Below, piece after piece: positions 1 to 8,600 of a stretch of DNA of 55,423 nucleotides. The stretch covers positions 1 through 55,423 of the forward strand of contig JAFSYM010000035.1 of assembly GCA_017450005.1 (NCBI GenBank), written 5' to 3'. Every line of letters starts with the position of its first letter. Within the stretch, counting starts at the first letter, position 1. The translations under genes were made by a program, and so were the position numbers. Source of the DNA: Clostridia bacterium. Lineage in GTDB: Bacteria; Bacillota; Clostridia; Oscillospirales; Acutalibacteraceae. Below the pieces are notes generated by a model. The model searched no databases and was not told the origin of the DNA. It saw nothing but the letters and a program-made list of their open reading frames with translations.

Positions 1-89
1 CGCCTTTATGGCGCACGGCAAAAAATCGTTTTACTGAAAACTCAAAACGCTATTGTTGTCATGAACATTGACCGAAATAGGCCAAGTAA

Positions 90-223
90 AGGCTCCCTTG
101 TGTAAAGGGAGCTGTCATGCGATAGCATGACTGAGGGATTGTTTTTGCTTTTCAGATAGAGTCTGATGTGACAACCCCTCCGAGCGCCTTTCGGCGCCCA
201 CCTCCCCTTACACAGGGGAGGCT
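90..223. repeat. MITE/REP-like palindromic element
   Basis: Positions 90-142 and 171-223 are imperfect inverted copies of each other (about 53 bp each, both built on a CTCCC...TGTGTAA...GGGAG hairpin), separated by 28 bp. Each arm also folds on itself. The nested-hairpin layout is that of a non-autonomous palindromic repeat. I recall closely similar elements scattered between genes in gut Clostridia, but have not checked this. It lies downstream of the purB-to-ACT operon and may also act as its terminator. Confidence 0.7.
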
Positions 224-299
224 AAGATATGGCGTTTGTGCAAAGGATGCAATCCTATCCCACAAAATTCCGTGAAGAACCTGTTTTTTGTTGCAGTTT

Positions 300-704
300 T
301 CAGCCCTCGATACCGGCGTCTCTGAGCAGTTTCTCGGCGTAGGCGTTGTCGTCCACGCGCAGGACGATGCACGCCTTGCCCTGCGTACCGGACAGGAACG
401 CGTAGGTGTAGACCATGTTGACGTTCTTGTCCGCGAGCACCGTCAGGATTCTGGTAAGGCTGCCCGGCTCATCCGGCACCGTCACGGCAAGCACCTCGTT
501 CATCTGACAGACCCACTCCTGCTGACGCAAAAATGAAAGCGTCTCGTCAGGCTTGTCTACGATGATGCGCAGCACGCCGTAGTCCTGCGCCTCGGCGATC
601 GAGAGCGCACGCAGGTCGATACCGTTGGCGGCAAGCAGATTCACGATTTCCAGCAGCTGGCCGGACTTATTTTCCAAAAAAACAGAGATCTGTTTCAGCA
701 GCAT
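300..704 (-). CDS. Tandem ACT-domain protein
   Basis: This 134-residue protein consists of two ACT modules: residues about 1-65, beginning LKQISVFLENKSGQL, and about 70-134, beginning AVTVPDEPGSLTRIL. ACT modules are small ligand-binding regulatory folds, usually for amino acids. A tandem ACT protein directly downstream of a PaaK-type CoA ligase is a frequent arrangement in Clostridia and archaea, where it is assumed to sense an aromatic acid or amino acid; the ligand is unknown. The Shine-Dalgarno AAGGAGG sits right after the paaK stop, and the gap is only 13 bp, so the two genes are co-transcribed. It is the last gene of the minus-strand operon. No catalytic residues are expected. Confidence 0.88.
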   Translation of the reverse strand: MLLKQISVFLENKSGQLLEIVNLLAANGIDLRALSIAEAQDYGVLRIIVDKPDETLSFLRQQEWVCQMNEVLAVTVPDEPGSLTRILTVLADKNVNMVYTYAFLSGTQGKACIVLRVDDNAYAEKLLRDAGIEG

Positions 705-717
705 AGTAAACCCCTCC

Positions 718-2019
718 TTAATACAGCTTGCGCTTGTCGATCACGCGCACAGCCTTGCCTTCACTGCGGGTGATGGACTTGGGCGCGACAAGATGCACCT
801 TGGCCATAATGCCGAGCATCGCCTTGAGCGCGGAGACGAGCTCCTTTTCTTTCTTGGAAATCGCGGCGACGTTGTCCGAGAACAGCTCCTGCGGCATTTC
901 GACCTCGATATCGAACGTGTCGGAATTGTTGACGCGGTCAACGATGATCTGATAATTGGCAGGCATGCCCTGATTGAGCAGCACCGTCTCGATCTGCGAG
1001 GGGAACACGTTGACGCCGCGGATGATGAGCATATCGTCCGACCGTCCCATGGGCTTGCGCATGCGCACATGCGTGCGGCCGCACGGGCACGGCTCGACCT
1101 TGAGCTGGCAGATGTCGCGCGTGCGGTAGCGGATCATCGGGAACGCCTGCTTGTCGATGGCAGTGAAGACCAGCTCGCCCTTGCTGCCCATCGGCAGCAC
1201 CTCTTCGGTCACGGGATCGATGATTTCGGCGATGAAGTGATCCTCGTTGATGTGCATGCCGTCCTGCGCCTCGCACTCGAACGCCACGCCGGGGCCGCTC
1301 AACTCCGTCAGGCCGTAAATATCATAGGCGCGCAGACCGAGCTTGTGCTCGATGTCGCGGCGCATTTCTTCCGTCCACGCCTCGGCGCCGAAGATACCGG
1401 CCTTGAGGTGGATGCGCTCGCGCACGCCCGTTTCGATTGCGCTCTCCGCAAGATACATCGCATAGGAAGGCGTGCAGCAGAGAATCGTGGAATGCAGATC
1501 CTCCATGAACTGAAGCTGCCGCTCCGTATTGCCGGAGGACATCGGCAGTGTCAGCGCGCCGACCTTGTGCGCGCCGCCGTGAAGACCCAGGCCGCCCGTA
1601 AACAGGCCGTAGCCGTAGCACACCTGCACCACGTCTTCGTTCGTACCGCCGGCGGCGACGATCGCGCGCGCACAGCATTCATCCCAAAGATCGACGTCAT
1701 ACTGCGTATAAAACGCGACAACACGTTTGCCGGTCGTACCGGATGTGGAATGGATGCGAACGCACTCACCGAGCGGCTTTGCCAGCAGTCCGTAGGGATA
1801 CGCCTCGCGCAGATCTGCCTTGCTCAGAAACGGCAGCTTGTGCAGATCCTCAATGCCGCGGATGTCGTCCGGCGTCACGCCTTTGGCGTCCATCTTTGCG
1901 CGGTAGTACGGCACATTGTCATATACGCGCCGGATCTGCTCGCGCAGCCGCTCGCTCTGCAGCGCCTGCAGCTGCTCGCGCGACATCGTTTCAATCTCTG
2001 GTTGGAAATACTTGCCCAT
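718..2019 (-). CDS. paaK: Phenylacetate--CoA ligase family protein
   Basis: An adenylate-forming enzyme of 433 residues, the normal length for PaaK. It activates an aryl acid such as phenylacetate with ATP to an adenylate, then forms the CoA thioester in the cytoplasm. The Ser/Thr/Gly-rich ATP loop STSGTTGKR is at about residues 91-99. The A5-type motif YGLTELSGPG is at about 236-245. The C-terminal swivelling domain contains the GRSDDMLIIRGVNVFPSQIE segment typical of PaaK. It is followed by the tandem ACT protein and preceded by a metallophosphoesterase and purA/purB, an unusual operon setting, since such pairs more often sit beside indolepyruvate:ferredoxin oxidoreductase genes. The exact acid cannot be read from sequence; indoleacetate or another aryl acid is possible. 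Confidence 0.9.
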   Translation of the reverse strand: MGKYFQPEIETMSREQLQALQSERLREQIRRVYDNVPYYRAKMDAKGVTPDDIRGIEDLHKLPFLSKADLREAYPYGLLAKPLGECVRIHSTSGTTGKRVVAFYTQYDVDLWDECCARAIVAAGGTNEDVVQVCYGYGLFTGGLGLHGGAHKVGALTLPMSSGNTERQLQFMEDLHSTILCCTPSYAMYLAESAIETGVRERIHLKAGIFGAEAWTEEMRRDIEHKLGLRAYDIYGLTELSGPGVAFECEAQDGMHINEDHFIAEIIDPVTEEVLPMGSKGELVFTAIDKQAFPMIRYRTRDICQLKVEPCPCGRTHVRMRKPMGRSDDMLIIRGVNVFPSQIETVLLNQGMPANYQIIVDRVNNSDTFDIEVEMPQELFSDNVAAISKKEKELVSALKAMLGIMAKVHLVAPKSITRSEGKAVRVIDKRKLY

Positions 2020-2063
2020 GGGTTATTCACTCTCCTTTTATCTGTATTTTTGTGAAATCAAGT

Positions 2064-2954
2064 TTATCCCTTGCGGCGGAACACAGGCACGCTCAGACGC
2101 TTCTGGGCGTACATTTCGCCGTGTTCAGTATAAATCTGCGTGAGAAAATCGTTTGCGCCGCGGCGCACGTCGATGATGCGCGCACCAAACGGGAAGCCCT
2201 CCATGGCATAGCCCTGGTAGCCGGAAACGCGGCCGTACACCAGGCGGATGCCGTCGAGCGTACCCTCGAAGTCGTTGATATGGTCGTGGCCGACGAACAC
2301 ACCGCGCATGTGTCCCCCGCGCGCAAAGGCGGAGAACAGACCGTCGTTGTATTTCGTGCAGCAGACGCCCTCCATATTGAAGCCCCTGCAGGGCGTGCAG
2401 TCCCAGACTTCGGCAAATTCCGGGATCGGCACATGGAAGAACGCCAGTTCGTTGTGCTGTGCGGGCAGCGCGGCGGACGTTCTGCGGTACCAGTCGAGCT
2501 GGCCGGGCAGAAATTCGCCCTCGTGCGAATCCATAAAGTACAAAAACCACTCATCACCGACGGACACGATATAGTTGCCGTACCCCTCCGCCGACGGATC
2601 ACCGAGTGTGAACAGGCAGTTCGGCCGGTTCAGCAGGAACGACGCAAACACGTCCCGGCCGTACTTGTCGCCGTCGTGATTGCCGAGCACAGGCGCCCAC
2701 GGCACGCCGAGTTCTTCGAGCGTGTCGCTGAGCGCATCCATCGCGTCGCGATCGTCCATCGTCTCGCCCCACGTCAGGTCGCCGGTGATGGCGATCAGGT
2801 CGGGCTTCGTCGCACGCGTCACGCGGCGCAGCAGGTCAATCGTCTGGGCAAACTTGTCGGGCGTTTCGGTCCTGCACAGATGCAGGTCGGTAAACTGCAC
2901 GATGCGGAACACATCCCGCGCGTCAAATGCAAAACGTTTTACGATACTATCCAT
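2064..2954 (-). CDS. Calcineurin-like metallophosphoesterase
   Basis: A 296-residue phosphoesterase with the ordered metal-binding motifs of the family: FTDLHLCR near residue 21 (D-x-H), ITGDLTWGE near 57 (GD), LGNHDGD near 92 (GNHD), FFHVPIPEF, and GHDHINDFEG near 224 (GHxH-like). It has no signal peptide or membrane segment, so it is probably cytoplasmic. It starts only 4 bases after the purA stop and has no clear Shine-Dalgarno of its own, which suggests translational coupling. It resembles the protein at 14111-15241 in motif order and in the extra loop after the GHDH motif. The substrate is unknown; a nucleotide or phosphodiester would fit the purine operon, but that is inference. Confidence 0.88.
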   Translation of the reverse strand: MDSIVKRFAFDARDVFRIVQFTDLHLCRTETPDKFAQTIDLLRRVTRATKPDLIAITGDLTWGETMDDRDAMDALSDTLEELGVPWAPVLGNHDGDKYGRDVFASFLLNRPNCLFTLGDPSAEGYGNYIVSVGDEWFLYFMDSHEGEFLPGQLDWYRRTSAALPAQHNELAFFHVPIPEFAEVWDCTPCRGFNMEGVCCTKYNDGLFSAFARGGHMRGVFVGHDHINDFEGTLDGIRLVYGRVSGYQGYAMEGFPFGARIIDVRRGANDFLTQIYTEHGEMYAQKRLSVPVFRRKG

Positions 2955-2958
2955 AGCT

Positions 2959-4236
2959 TTAGTTCATTTCAAAATACTGGTCGCGTTCCGCGCCGACCGA
3001 CACATAGCGGATCTTGCAATCCACGGCCTTCTGGATGAAGAGAATATAGTCCTGCGCGGCCTTGGGCAGGTCGCCGAAGCTGCGGCAGCCGGAAATATCG
3101 CAGTGCCAGCCGGGCAGATTGATGTAGACAGGCTTTGCCTTGTTCAGCCGCGTGCCGGACGGAAATCTGTCGGTCAGTTCGCCGTCGATGTCGTACTGCA
3201 CGCAGACCGGAATCTCATCGTACACGCTCAGCACGTCCAGCTTGGTCAGCGCAAGGCAATCCGCGCCCTGCACACGCACGCCGTAGCGCGACGCGGGCAC
3301 GTCGAAGCCGCCCACACGTCTGGGTCTGCCGGTTGCTGCGCCGTATTCGCCGCCGGCCTCGCGCAGCATATCGCCCGCCTTGCCGAACAGCTCGCATGTA
3401 AACGGGCCTTCGCCCACGCAGCTTGAATACGCCTTCATAATGCCGATCACACAGTCGAGCTTGAGACCGGGTACGCCCGCGCCCACGGGCGCGAATGCAG
3501 CGATATTGGAGGAAGACGAAGTGTACGGATAGATGCCGTAGTCGATGTCGCGCAGGGCGCCGAGCTGCGCCTCGAACAGAATCTTTTTGCCCGCTTCATG
3601 CGCCTCGGTCAGGTAGTCTGTGCAGTCGCAGATGAAGGGCTTGAGGGGATCGCCGTAGGTGTGCAGCCACTCGAGCATCTCGTCCACGTCGACCGGCGCA
3701 TGGCCGTAGCCTTTTTCGACCAGCAGGTTTTTCCACTCAAGGATGCCTTCCATCTTCTCGCGCAGCACCTCGGGTGTCTCGAACAGGTCGCCCATGCGGA
3801 AGGATTTTTTCATGTATTTGTCGGAATAGATCGGCGCAATGCCGCGGCGGGTCGAGCCGAACTTTTTGTCTGCCAGACGCTCCTCCTCCAGGATGTCGAG
3901 CAGCTTGTTGTACGGCATGCAGATCGTGGCGCGGTCGCTGATCTTGAGCGAGTCGGGCGTGATGACGATGCCCTTATCGGTCAGGCGCTTCATCTCCCCT
4001 GCCAGATGCTCGATGTCGATGACCATGCCCGTGCCCATCACGTTGACTGTGCCGTCGCGCAGGATACCGGACGGCAGCAGATTCAGGATGAACTTGCCCT
4101 TGTCGTTGACGACGGTGTGGCCGGCGTTGTTGCCGCCCTGATAACGGACGATCACGTCATATTCGCGCGAAAGCAGGTCGACCATGCGTCCCTTGCCCTC
4201 ATCGCCCCAGTTGATTCCAGTAATTGCAGTCAGCAT
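2959..4236 (-). CDS. purA: Adenylosuccinate synthase
   Basis: PurA joins IMP and aspartate using GTP to give adenylosuccinate, the first committed step to AMP. At 425 residues it has the usual length. The N-terminal phosphate loop is GINWGDEGKGR (about 8-18), followed by YQGGNNAGHTV (about 33-43), the GSTRRGIAP segment near 127, and GRPRRVGGFD near 305. Some positions differ from the commonest bacterial form: the motif near residue 240 reads SSSSNIAAF where many PurA proteins have SSN plus threonines, and GRPRRVGGFD replaces GRPRRCGWFD. This looks like a divergent Clostridial subtype rather than a broken gene. A GAGG Shine-Dalgarno precedes the ATG, and the gap to purB is 20 bp. Confidence 0.95.
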   Translation of the reverse strand: MLTAITGINWGDEGKGRMVDLLSREYDVIVRYQGGNNAGHTVVNDKGKFILNLLPSGILRDGTVNVMGTGMVIDIEHLAGEMKRLTDKGIVITPDSLKISDRATICMPYNKLLDILEEERLADKKFGSTRRGIAPIYSDKYMKKSFRMGDLFETPEVLREKMEGILEWKNLLVEKGYGHAPVDVDEMLEWLHTYGDPLKPFICDCTDYLTEAHEAGKKILFEAQLGALRDIDYGIYPYTSSSSNIAAFAPVGAGVPGLKLDCVIGIMKAYSSCVGEGPFTCELFGKAGDMLREAGGEYGAATGRPRRVGGFDVPASRYGVRVQGADCLALTKLDVLSVYDEIPVCVQYDIDGELTDRFPSGTRLNKAKPVYINLPGWHCDISGCRSFGDLPKAAQDYILFIQKAVDCKIRYVSVGAERDQYFEMN

Positions 4237-4256
4237 TGTGTTACCTCGATCCTTTG

Positions 4257-5693
4257 TTAAATATTGATCTCGACCTTGACACGGCCGATGCTTTGATACT
4301 TGTCCAGAAGCGGGCGGACGAAATCGCGCAGGAACGTTTCCGTCTGCGCCTCGGCCATGCCCGTAAAGCCGCCCTCGTCGAGGATGGCGTCGATCTGCGC
4401 GCGCGTCAGGCCGAACGCGGGGTCTGCCGCAATGCGGTCAAGCAGGTCGTTGTCACCGCCGTGGAGCTTGATCTGCTTTGCCGTGTCCACGGAATGGCGG
4501 CGGATCGCTTCGTGCAGCGCCTGGCGGTCGCCGCCGTTTTTGACGCAGTACATGAGGATGTTTTCCGTCGCCATAAACGGCAGCTCCTCCATAAGATGCT
4601 TGCGGATGACATTGGGGTATACGGTGCCGCCGGAAATGACGTTGATGACCAGCGAGAGCACGGCGTCCGTCGCAAGGAAAGCCTCGGGCACGCTGATGCG
4701 CTTGTTGGCCGAGTCGTCGAGCGTGCGCTCGAACCACTGCGCCGAAGCGGTGACGGCGGGATTGATGATGTCCGCAATGATGTAGCGCGAGAGCGACGCG
4801 ATGCGCTCGGAGCGCATGGGATTGCGCTTGTACGCCATGGCGGAAGAGCCGATCTGGCCGGCCTCGAACGGCTCGTCGAACTCCTTGAGATGCGACATGA
4901 GCCGGATATCGTTGGAGAATTTCGTCGCGCTCTGCGCGATGCCGCACAGTGCGGACAAAACGTTGAAGTCGGTCTTGCGCGAATACGTCTGGCCGGAAAC
5001 GGCGACGCACGCGTCGAAGCCCATCTTGCGGGCAATGCGGCGCTCAAGCTCGACAACCTTTTCGGTGTCGCCGCCGAACAGCTCCATGAAGCTCGCGCCG
5101 GTGCCGGTCGTGCCCTTGCAGCCGAGCAGCTTCAAGTTGGAAAGCTGGAACTCGACCTGTTCAAGATCGCTCATGAAGTCCTGCAGCCACAGCGTCGCGC
5201 GCTTGCCGATCGTCGTCGGCTGCGCCGCCTGAAAATGCGTATAGGCCAGCGACGCGACAGCCTTGTGCTGCTCTGCAAAGGCGGCGATGGCCTCGATCGC
5301 GCTCAGCAGCAGCTCGCGCACGCGCAGAAGGCCGCGCTGCATGACGATGATGTCCGTATTGTCGCCCACATAGCAGCTCGTCGCGCCCAGATGAATGATG
5401 CCCTTGGCGGACGGGCAGGCGTCGCCAAACGTGTGCACATGCGCCATGACGTCGTGGCGGAACCTGTGCTCGTACTCCGCCGCTTTGTCGTAGTCGATGT
5501 CGTCGATGTGCTGACGCATCTCAGCTATCTGCTGCGGTTCGATCGGCAGCCCCAGCTCCATCTCACTCTCGGCCAGCGCGATCCACAGCTTGCGCCAGGT
5601 TCTGAACTTCGTATCGTTGGAAAAGATTTCCTGCATCTCGCGGCTCGCGTAACGCGTGCACAGGGGATTGACATAAACACTCTGATCCGGCAT
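4257..5693 (-). CDS. purB: Adenylosuccinate lyase
   Basis: A fumarase/aspartase-superfamily lyase of 478 residues. It cleaves adenylosuccinate to AMP and fumarate, and SAICAR to AICAR. Visible signatures are HLGATSCYVGDN (about 112-123), the conserved GSSAMAYKRNPMRSERI lyase signature near 290, and a helical C-terminal domain. The start at 5693 is chosen because GGAGG stands 8 bases upstream and a strong promoter lies just beyond; the reading frame stays open further upstream but that stretch is not plausible protein. It is the first gene of the purB-purA-phosphoesterase-paaK-ACT operon, so the last two purine steps to AMP are made together. Confidence 0.95.
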   Translation of the reverse strand: MPDQSVYVNPLCTRYASREMQEIFSNDTKFRTWRKLWIALAESEMELGLPIEPQQIAEMRQHIDDIDYDKAAEYEHRFRHDVMAHVHTFGDACPSAKGIIHLGATSCYVGDNTDIIVMQRGLLRVRELLLSAIEAIAAFAEQHKAVASLAYTHFQAAQPTTIGKRATLWLQDFMSDLEQVEFQLSNLKLLGCKGTTGTGASFMELFGGDTEKVVELERRIARKMGFDACVAVSGQTYSRKTDFNVLSALCGIAQSATKFSNDIRLMSHLKEFDEPFEAGQIGSSAMAYKRNPMRSERIASLSRYIIADIINPAVTASAQWFERTLDDSANKRISVPEAFLATDAVLSLVINVISGGTVYPNVIRKHLMEELPFMATENILMYCVKNGGDRQALHEAIRRHSVDTAKQIKLHGGDNDLLDRIAADPAFGLTRAQIDAILDEGGFTGMAEAQTETFLRDFVRPLLDKYQSIGRVKVEINI

Positions 5694-5733
5694 AGTAAAC
5701 CTCCGTTTTGAAGCATGCAAAAATAGACATATT

Positions 5734-5762
5734 ATTATAGCATGTTTTCTCCAGTTTTGCAA
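5734..5762 (-). promoter_or_regulatory. Predicted sigma-A promoter of the purB operon
   Basis: Read on the minus strand: -35 TTGCAA (5757-5762), a 17-bp spacer, and -10 TATAAT (5734-5739). It lies about 40 bases upstream of the purB start codon. I see no purine riboswitch or PurR-like site between the promoter and the gene. Confidence 0.8.
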
Positions 5763-5766
5763 GCGC

Positions 5767-5814
5767 GCAAAAGAGAGAAACAGCGAACATGCAAAAGAGA
5801 GAAACAGCGAACAT
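5767..5814. repeat. Perfect 24-bp tandem duplication
   Basis: Two identical adjacent 24-bp copies (5767-5790 and 5791-5814), each starting GCAAAAGAGAGAAACAGCGA and ending ACAT. They lie just upstream of the purB promoter -35 box, in the divergent intergenic region. Confidence 0.95.
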
Positions 5815-5901
5815 GTCACGTTTTTCGCAGAACCATTTTGTATTGTATCATAAACAATCTGTATTTCAATAGAAAAACGGAAAAAAGCCGCATTTCGTGT
5901 C

Positions 5902-5930
5902 TTTACGAAACCGGCCGGAAGTGGTATAGT
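5902..5930 (+). promoter_or_regulatory. Predicted promoter of the SGNH hydrolase gene
   Basis: -35 TTTACG (5902-5907), a 17-bp spacer ending in TGG (extended -10), and -10 TATAGT (5925-5930). The start codon follows 18 bases later, with GGAGG in between. Confidence 0.65.
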
Positions 5931-5948
5931 GTCGCCGGAGGGATCACA

Positions 5949-6671
5949 ATGTATCTGACAGAATCCGACATACTGCTTTTTTCCGGCGACTCGATCACCG
6001 ACGGCAACCGCGGTCACACGATGGACTGCAACCACATCATGGGGCACGGGTACCAGACGATTGTCTCCGGCACGCTCGCGCTTGAGAATGCGCAGACACA
6101 GCCGAAGTTTGTCAACAAAGGGTATTCCGGCGCTACGATGGGCGATCTGCTGGAAAAATGGCCGCAGGACGTGCTGGACAATCACCCCACGCTCGTCAGT
6201 CTCCTGGCGGGCGTCAACGACGGCATGCGCGGCTTGTCCGAAAACCGGACGACAGAACAGATTGCGCAGCGCTACCGCAACGATCTTTGCGGCGCAATCG
6301 ACCTGACGTTTTCCGCGCTCGGCCGCATTCCGTTCGTGCTCCTCGAACCGTTTTATCTGCCTCTGGACAGAACGGACGTCTCCTACCGCTATGTGCCGCA
6401 CCCCTTGTGCGAAGCGGACAGACCGCGTCCGGACGCAGACGAAACAGCCGAAACGACTGCACGGCGCATCGAATCCATGACACTGATGCAGCTAGCCGCA
6501 CGCGAGACAGCCGACGAATACGGCTGCATCTTCATCGAACTGCAAAAGCCCTTCGAGCAGGCGGCGGCGCGCTCCCGGCGCGAATACTTCACCTGGGACG
6601 GCACGCATCCGACCATCACCGGTCATGCGCTGATCGCCGGACTCTGGCTCGACGGCGTGCGCGGCATCTGA
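5949..6671 (+). CDS. SGNH/GDSL-family hydrolase
   Basis: A 240-residue esterase/lipase-like hydrolase with all four SGNH blocks: FSGDSITDGNR near residue 10 (Ser, block I), the Gly of GYSGATMGDL near 60 (block II), LLAGVNDGMR near 84 (Asn, block III) and DGTHPTITGH near 218 (Asp and His, block V). It has no signal peptide, so it probably acts in the cytoplasm. Bacterial relatives deacetylate carbohydrates or hydrolyse small acyl esters; the substrate cannot be read here. The start at 5949 is set by GGAGG and a promoter immediately upstream, although the frame is open further upstream. The gene is single, divergent from purB, and ends at a strong shared terminator. Confidence 0.88.
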   Translation: MYLTESDILLFSGDSITDGNRGHTMDCNHIMGHGYQTIVSGTLALENAQTQPKFVNKGYSGATMGDLLEKWPQDVLDNHPTLVSLLAGVNDGMRGLSENRTTEQIAQRYRNDLCGAIDLTFSALGRIPFVLLEPFYLPLDRTDVSYRYVPHPLCEADRPRPDADETAETTARRIESMTLMQLAARETADEYGCIFIELQKPFEQAAARSRREYFTWDGTHPTITGHALIAGLWLDGVRGI

Positions 6672-6677
6672 ATGTTT

Positions 6678-6710
6678 ACGGGGCTGCGATCCGACGGATC
6701 GCAGCCCCGT
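6678..6710. terminator. Perfect 15-bp hairpin between convergent genes
   Basis: Arms 6678-6692 and 6696-6710 are perfectly complementary (ACGGGGCTGCGATCC and its complement) around a 3-base loop. The T-run is poor on the plus strand, but the stem is very stable and could stop transcription from both sides. Confidence 0.75.
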
Positions 6711-6723
6711 AAGTGTATGCTGT

Positions 6724-7383
6724 TTACTGTTTGCTTCTTTTGGCGTGATCCTTGCGGATCGCCGCAGCCCAGTCCCGACGCACACCTTTACCGCACCGCA
6801 CGTCGCTGACGCATTCCGCCACTACCTTATAGTTCAGCGCCGTGCCCGCACTGTCGCAGCAGTAGTCGACCGCTCTGTCCGCGTCGATGCCGATATTGCC
6901 CGCCGTTTCGACCGCGTCGATGTTCGCGCCCAAGAACAGAAACTCCCAGCCGAACTCCTTCTGCTGTTCGATCAGCCTGCGCACCTGCTCGGCCGTGTAG
7001 CGGTGACTGGCGTTTTCCATGCCGTCGGTCGTGATGACAAAGAGCGTATGCGCCGGCACGTCTTCCGGACGGATGTACTTGTGGATGTTTCGGATGTGGT
7101 GCACCGCGTCGCCGATTGCATCCAGCAGCGCCGTGCAGCCGCCGACCGTGTAGGTCGCGTCGGTCATGGGTTCGACCGTGCGCACGTCCGCGCGGTCATA
7201 CACGACCGTGCTCGCCTGATTGAACAGCACTGTCGAGACAAACGCCGTCCCCTCTTCCTTCTTCTGCTTCTCGATCATGGCGTTGAAGCCGCCGATCGTG
7301 TCCGCTTCCAGCCCGCTCATCGAGCCGCTGCGGTCGAGGATGAATACCAGTTCGGTTGTGTTGTTGGCTGTTGTGTTTTTCAT
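6724..7383 (-). CDS. VWA-domain protein (TerY-like)
   Basis: A 219-residue protein that is almost entirely one von Willebrand factor A domain. The metal-ion-dependent adhesion site is visible as FILDRSGSMSG (D-x-S-x-S, about residues 12-22), with a Thr near 80 and the distal Asp in VITTDGMENA near 118. It has no signal peptide or membrane span, so it is an intracellular metal-dependent protein-binding module. It resembles the TerY/YfbK type of stand-alone VWA proteins. The ATG at 7383 is preferred over an upstream GTG because GGGAGG lies just ahead of it. It is the third gene behind the macro-domain protein, and the pairing suggests a shared role, not shown here. Confidence 0.88.
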   Translation of the reverse strand: MKNTTANNTTELVFILDRSGSMSGLEADTIGGFNAMIEKQKKEEGTAFVSTVLFNQASTVVYDRADVRTVEPMTDATYTVGGCTALLDAIGDAVHHIRNIHKYIRPEDVPAHTLFVITTDGMENASHRYTAEQVRRLIEQQKEFGWEFLFLGANIDAVETAGNIGIDADRAVDYCCDSAGTALNYKVVAECVSDVRCGKGVRRDWAAAIRKDHAKRSKQ

Positions 7384-7461
7384 TATTGTTTCCTCCCTGT
7401 TGTTTTGTGACACCAGTATAGCGGAAACAAAAACAGTTTTGGTCGCTTCGCAGGCGACATT

Positions 7462-8562
7462 TTACGCGCCGAGCAGCGTCTGGTCAAAGGCGAACAGCGC
7501 CTCGTTGATCCGCATCACGTCGTAGACGCCGCTGCGGATAAAATACTCCACGATCAAATCGGCTCTGTAGCTGTGCGAGAGCGCATAGCCCGCTTTCCCG
7601 AGCAGCTCGCGCGTCTCGTCCAGCGGCAGCTCCAGCGCGACGGCAAATGCCAGCGCTGTCGTTTTGCTGGGTCTGTACTGCGGATTGCTGCGAATTTTGG
7701 AGAACAGCTTGCGGTCGATATTCGCCTTCTTATAGCACTGGGCGTCGGTCATGCCGCGCTCGTCGATCTTGCGGAAAAGCATCTGCGCGAAGCTCTCGTC
7801 GAGCTGGGTGAGCATATCGTCCAGCGTCAGCGCCGGCACGGATGCAAGCGGCCGGAGCGCATAAGATGCTTCGTGCGCGTCCATGTCCGCATTGTCGCAT
7901 ACAGCGTCTTCACATGCGTATGTCGAATCCCGTTCGTCGTCGGACTGCTGTGCCTGCACGCTGTTTTTCCGACGGGGTTTCATCAAGCCCATCTTCCATC
8001 CGGACGCGCCGGATGCAGCTCTCGCCGCTGGTGGAACCTGAAGCGCATCGCCGAGCCACTGCCGCAGCGCGCCGAAACGCTCCGCGATCGCGCCGATCGC
8101 GCCGCTGTCGTACAGCACAAGATACACCGTCATGTCATGCTGCTGCAAAAACGCGCCGATTGTGTCGACCGCGACGCGGATCGCCTGAGCCTTGGGATAG
8201 CCGTATACGCCCGCGGAAATCAGCGGAAACGCCACGCTTTCGCACGCGCTGTCCGCGGCAATCTGCAAACTGTTGCGGTAGCAGGCGGCCAGCAGCTCCG
8301 GCTCGCCGCACGTCCCGCCGTGCCAGACGGGGCCGACGGTATGAATCACATATCTGCACGGCAGGCGGTACGCCCCCGTGCGTTTCGCTTCGCCCGTGCG
8401 GCAGCCGCCGAGCTTGGCGCACTCTTCCAACAGACCGCTGCCTGCCGCAGCATGGATGGCACCGTCCACGCCCCCGCCGCCGAGCAGCGAGTTGTTGGCC
8501 GCGTTGACAATCGCGTCCACCTGCATCCCGGTGATGTCCCGTTGTACATAGAAAAATGGCAT
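7462..8562 (-). CDS. Macro-domain ADP-ribose hydrolase with C-terminal helical domain
   Basis: A 366-residue two-domain protein. Residues 1-150 are a MacroD/YmdB-type macro domain: VDAIVNAANNSLLGGGGVDG (about 16-35), then GEAKRTGAY, YVIHTVGPVW and LISAGVYGYP. This subgroup removes ADP-ribose from modified acidic residues or hydrolyses O-acetyl-ADP-ribose. A low-complexity linker (about 165-245) leads to a C-terminal helical region (about 265-366) containing the segment YKKANIDRKLFSKIRSNP, which looks like a winged or XRE-like fold and may bind DNA or protein. I have seen this C-terminal module attached to other Clostridial proteins but know no assigned function. A GGGAGG ribosome site precedes the ATG. 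It lies between a hydrolase (38-bp gap) and the VWA gene (78-bp gap). Confidence 0.87.
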   Translation of the reverse strand: MPFFYVQRDITGMQVDAIVNAANNSLLGGGGVDGAIHAAAGSGLLEECAKLGGCRTGEAKRTGAYRLPCRYVIHTVGPVWHGGTCGEPELLAACYRNSLQIAADSACESVAFPLISAGVYGYPKAQAIRVAVDTIGAFLQQHDMTVYLVLYDSGAIGAIAERFGALRQWLGDALQVPPAARAASGASGWKMGLMKPRRKNSVQAQQSDDERDSTYACEDAVCDNADMDAHEASYALRPLASVPALTLDDMLTQLDESFAQMLFRKIDERGMTDAQCYKKANIDRKLFSKIRSNPQYRPSKTTALAFAVALELPLDETRELLGKAGYALSHSYRADLIVEYFIRSGVYDVMRINEALFAFDQTLLGA

Positions 8563-8600
8563 ATGCTGTCCTCCCGTATGTCTGTGTTCGCGTCCGGCGC

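Noticed and set aside
625..2055. Long plus-strand open frame opposite paaK
   Set aside because: It is Arg/His/Ala-rich, matches no family, and lies antisense to a clear PaaK; high GC makes such shadows common.
5563..5814. Peptide with repeated MFAVSLFC
   Set aside because: It is the 24-bp tandem repeat read in frame across the purB promoter; no ribosome site.
5694..6401. Long N-terminal extension of purB
   Set aside because: The frame is open to 6401, but it crosses the purB promoter and ribosome site and runs antisense through the SGNH gene; the 24-bp duplication keeps it open by chance.
7384..7413. GTG start for the VWA protein
   Set aside because: The ribosome site GGGAGG lies between it and the ATG at 7383, so the ATG is used.
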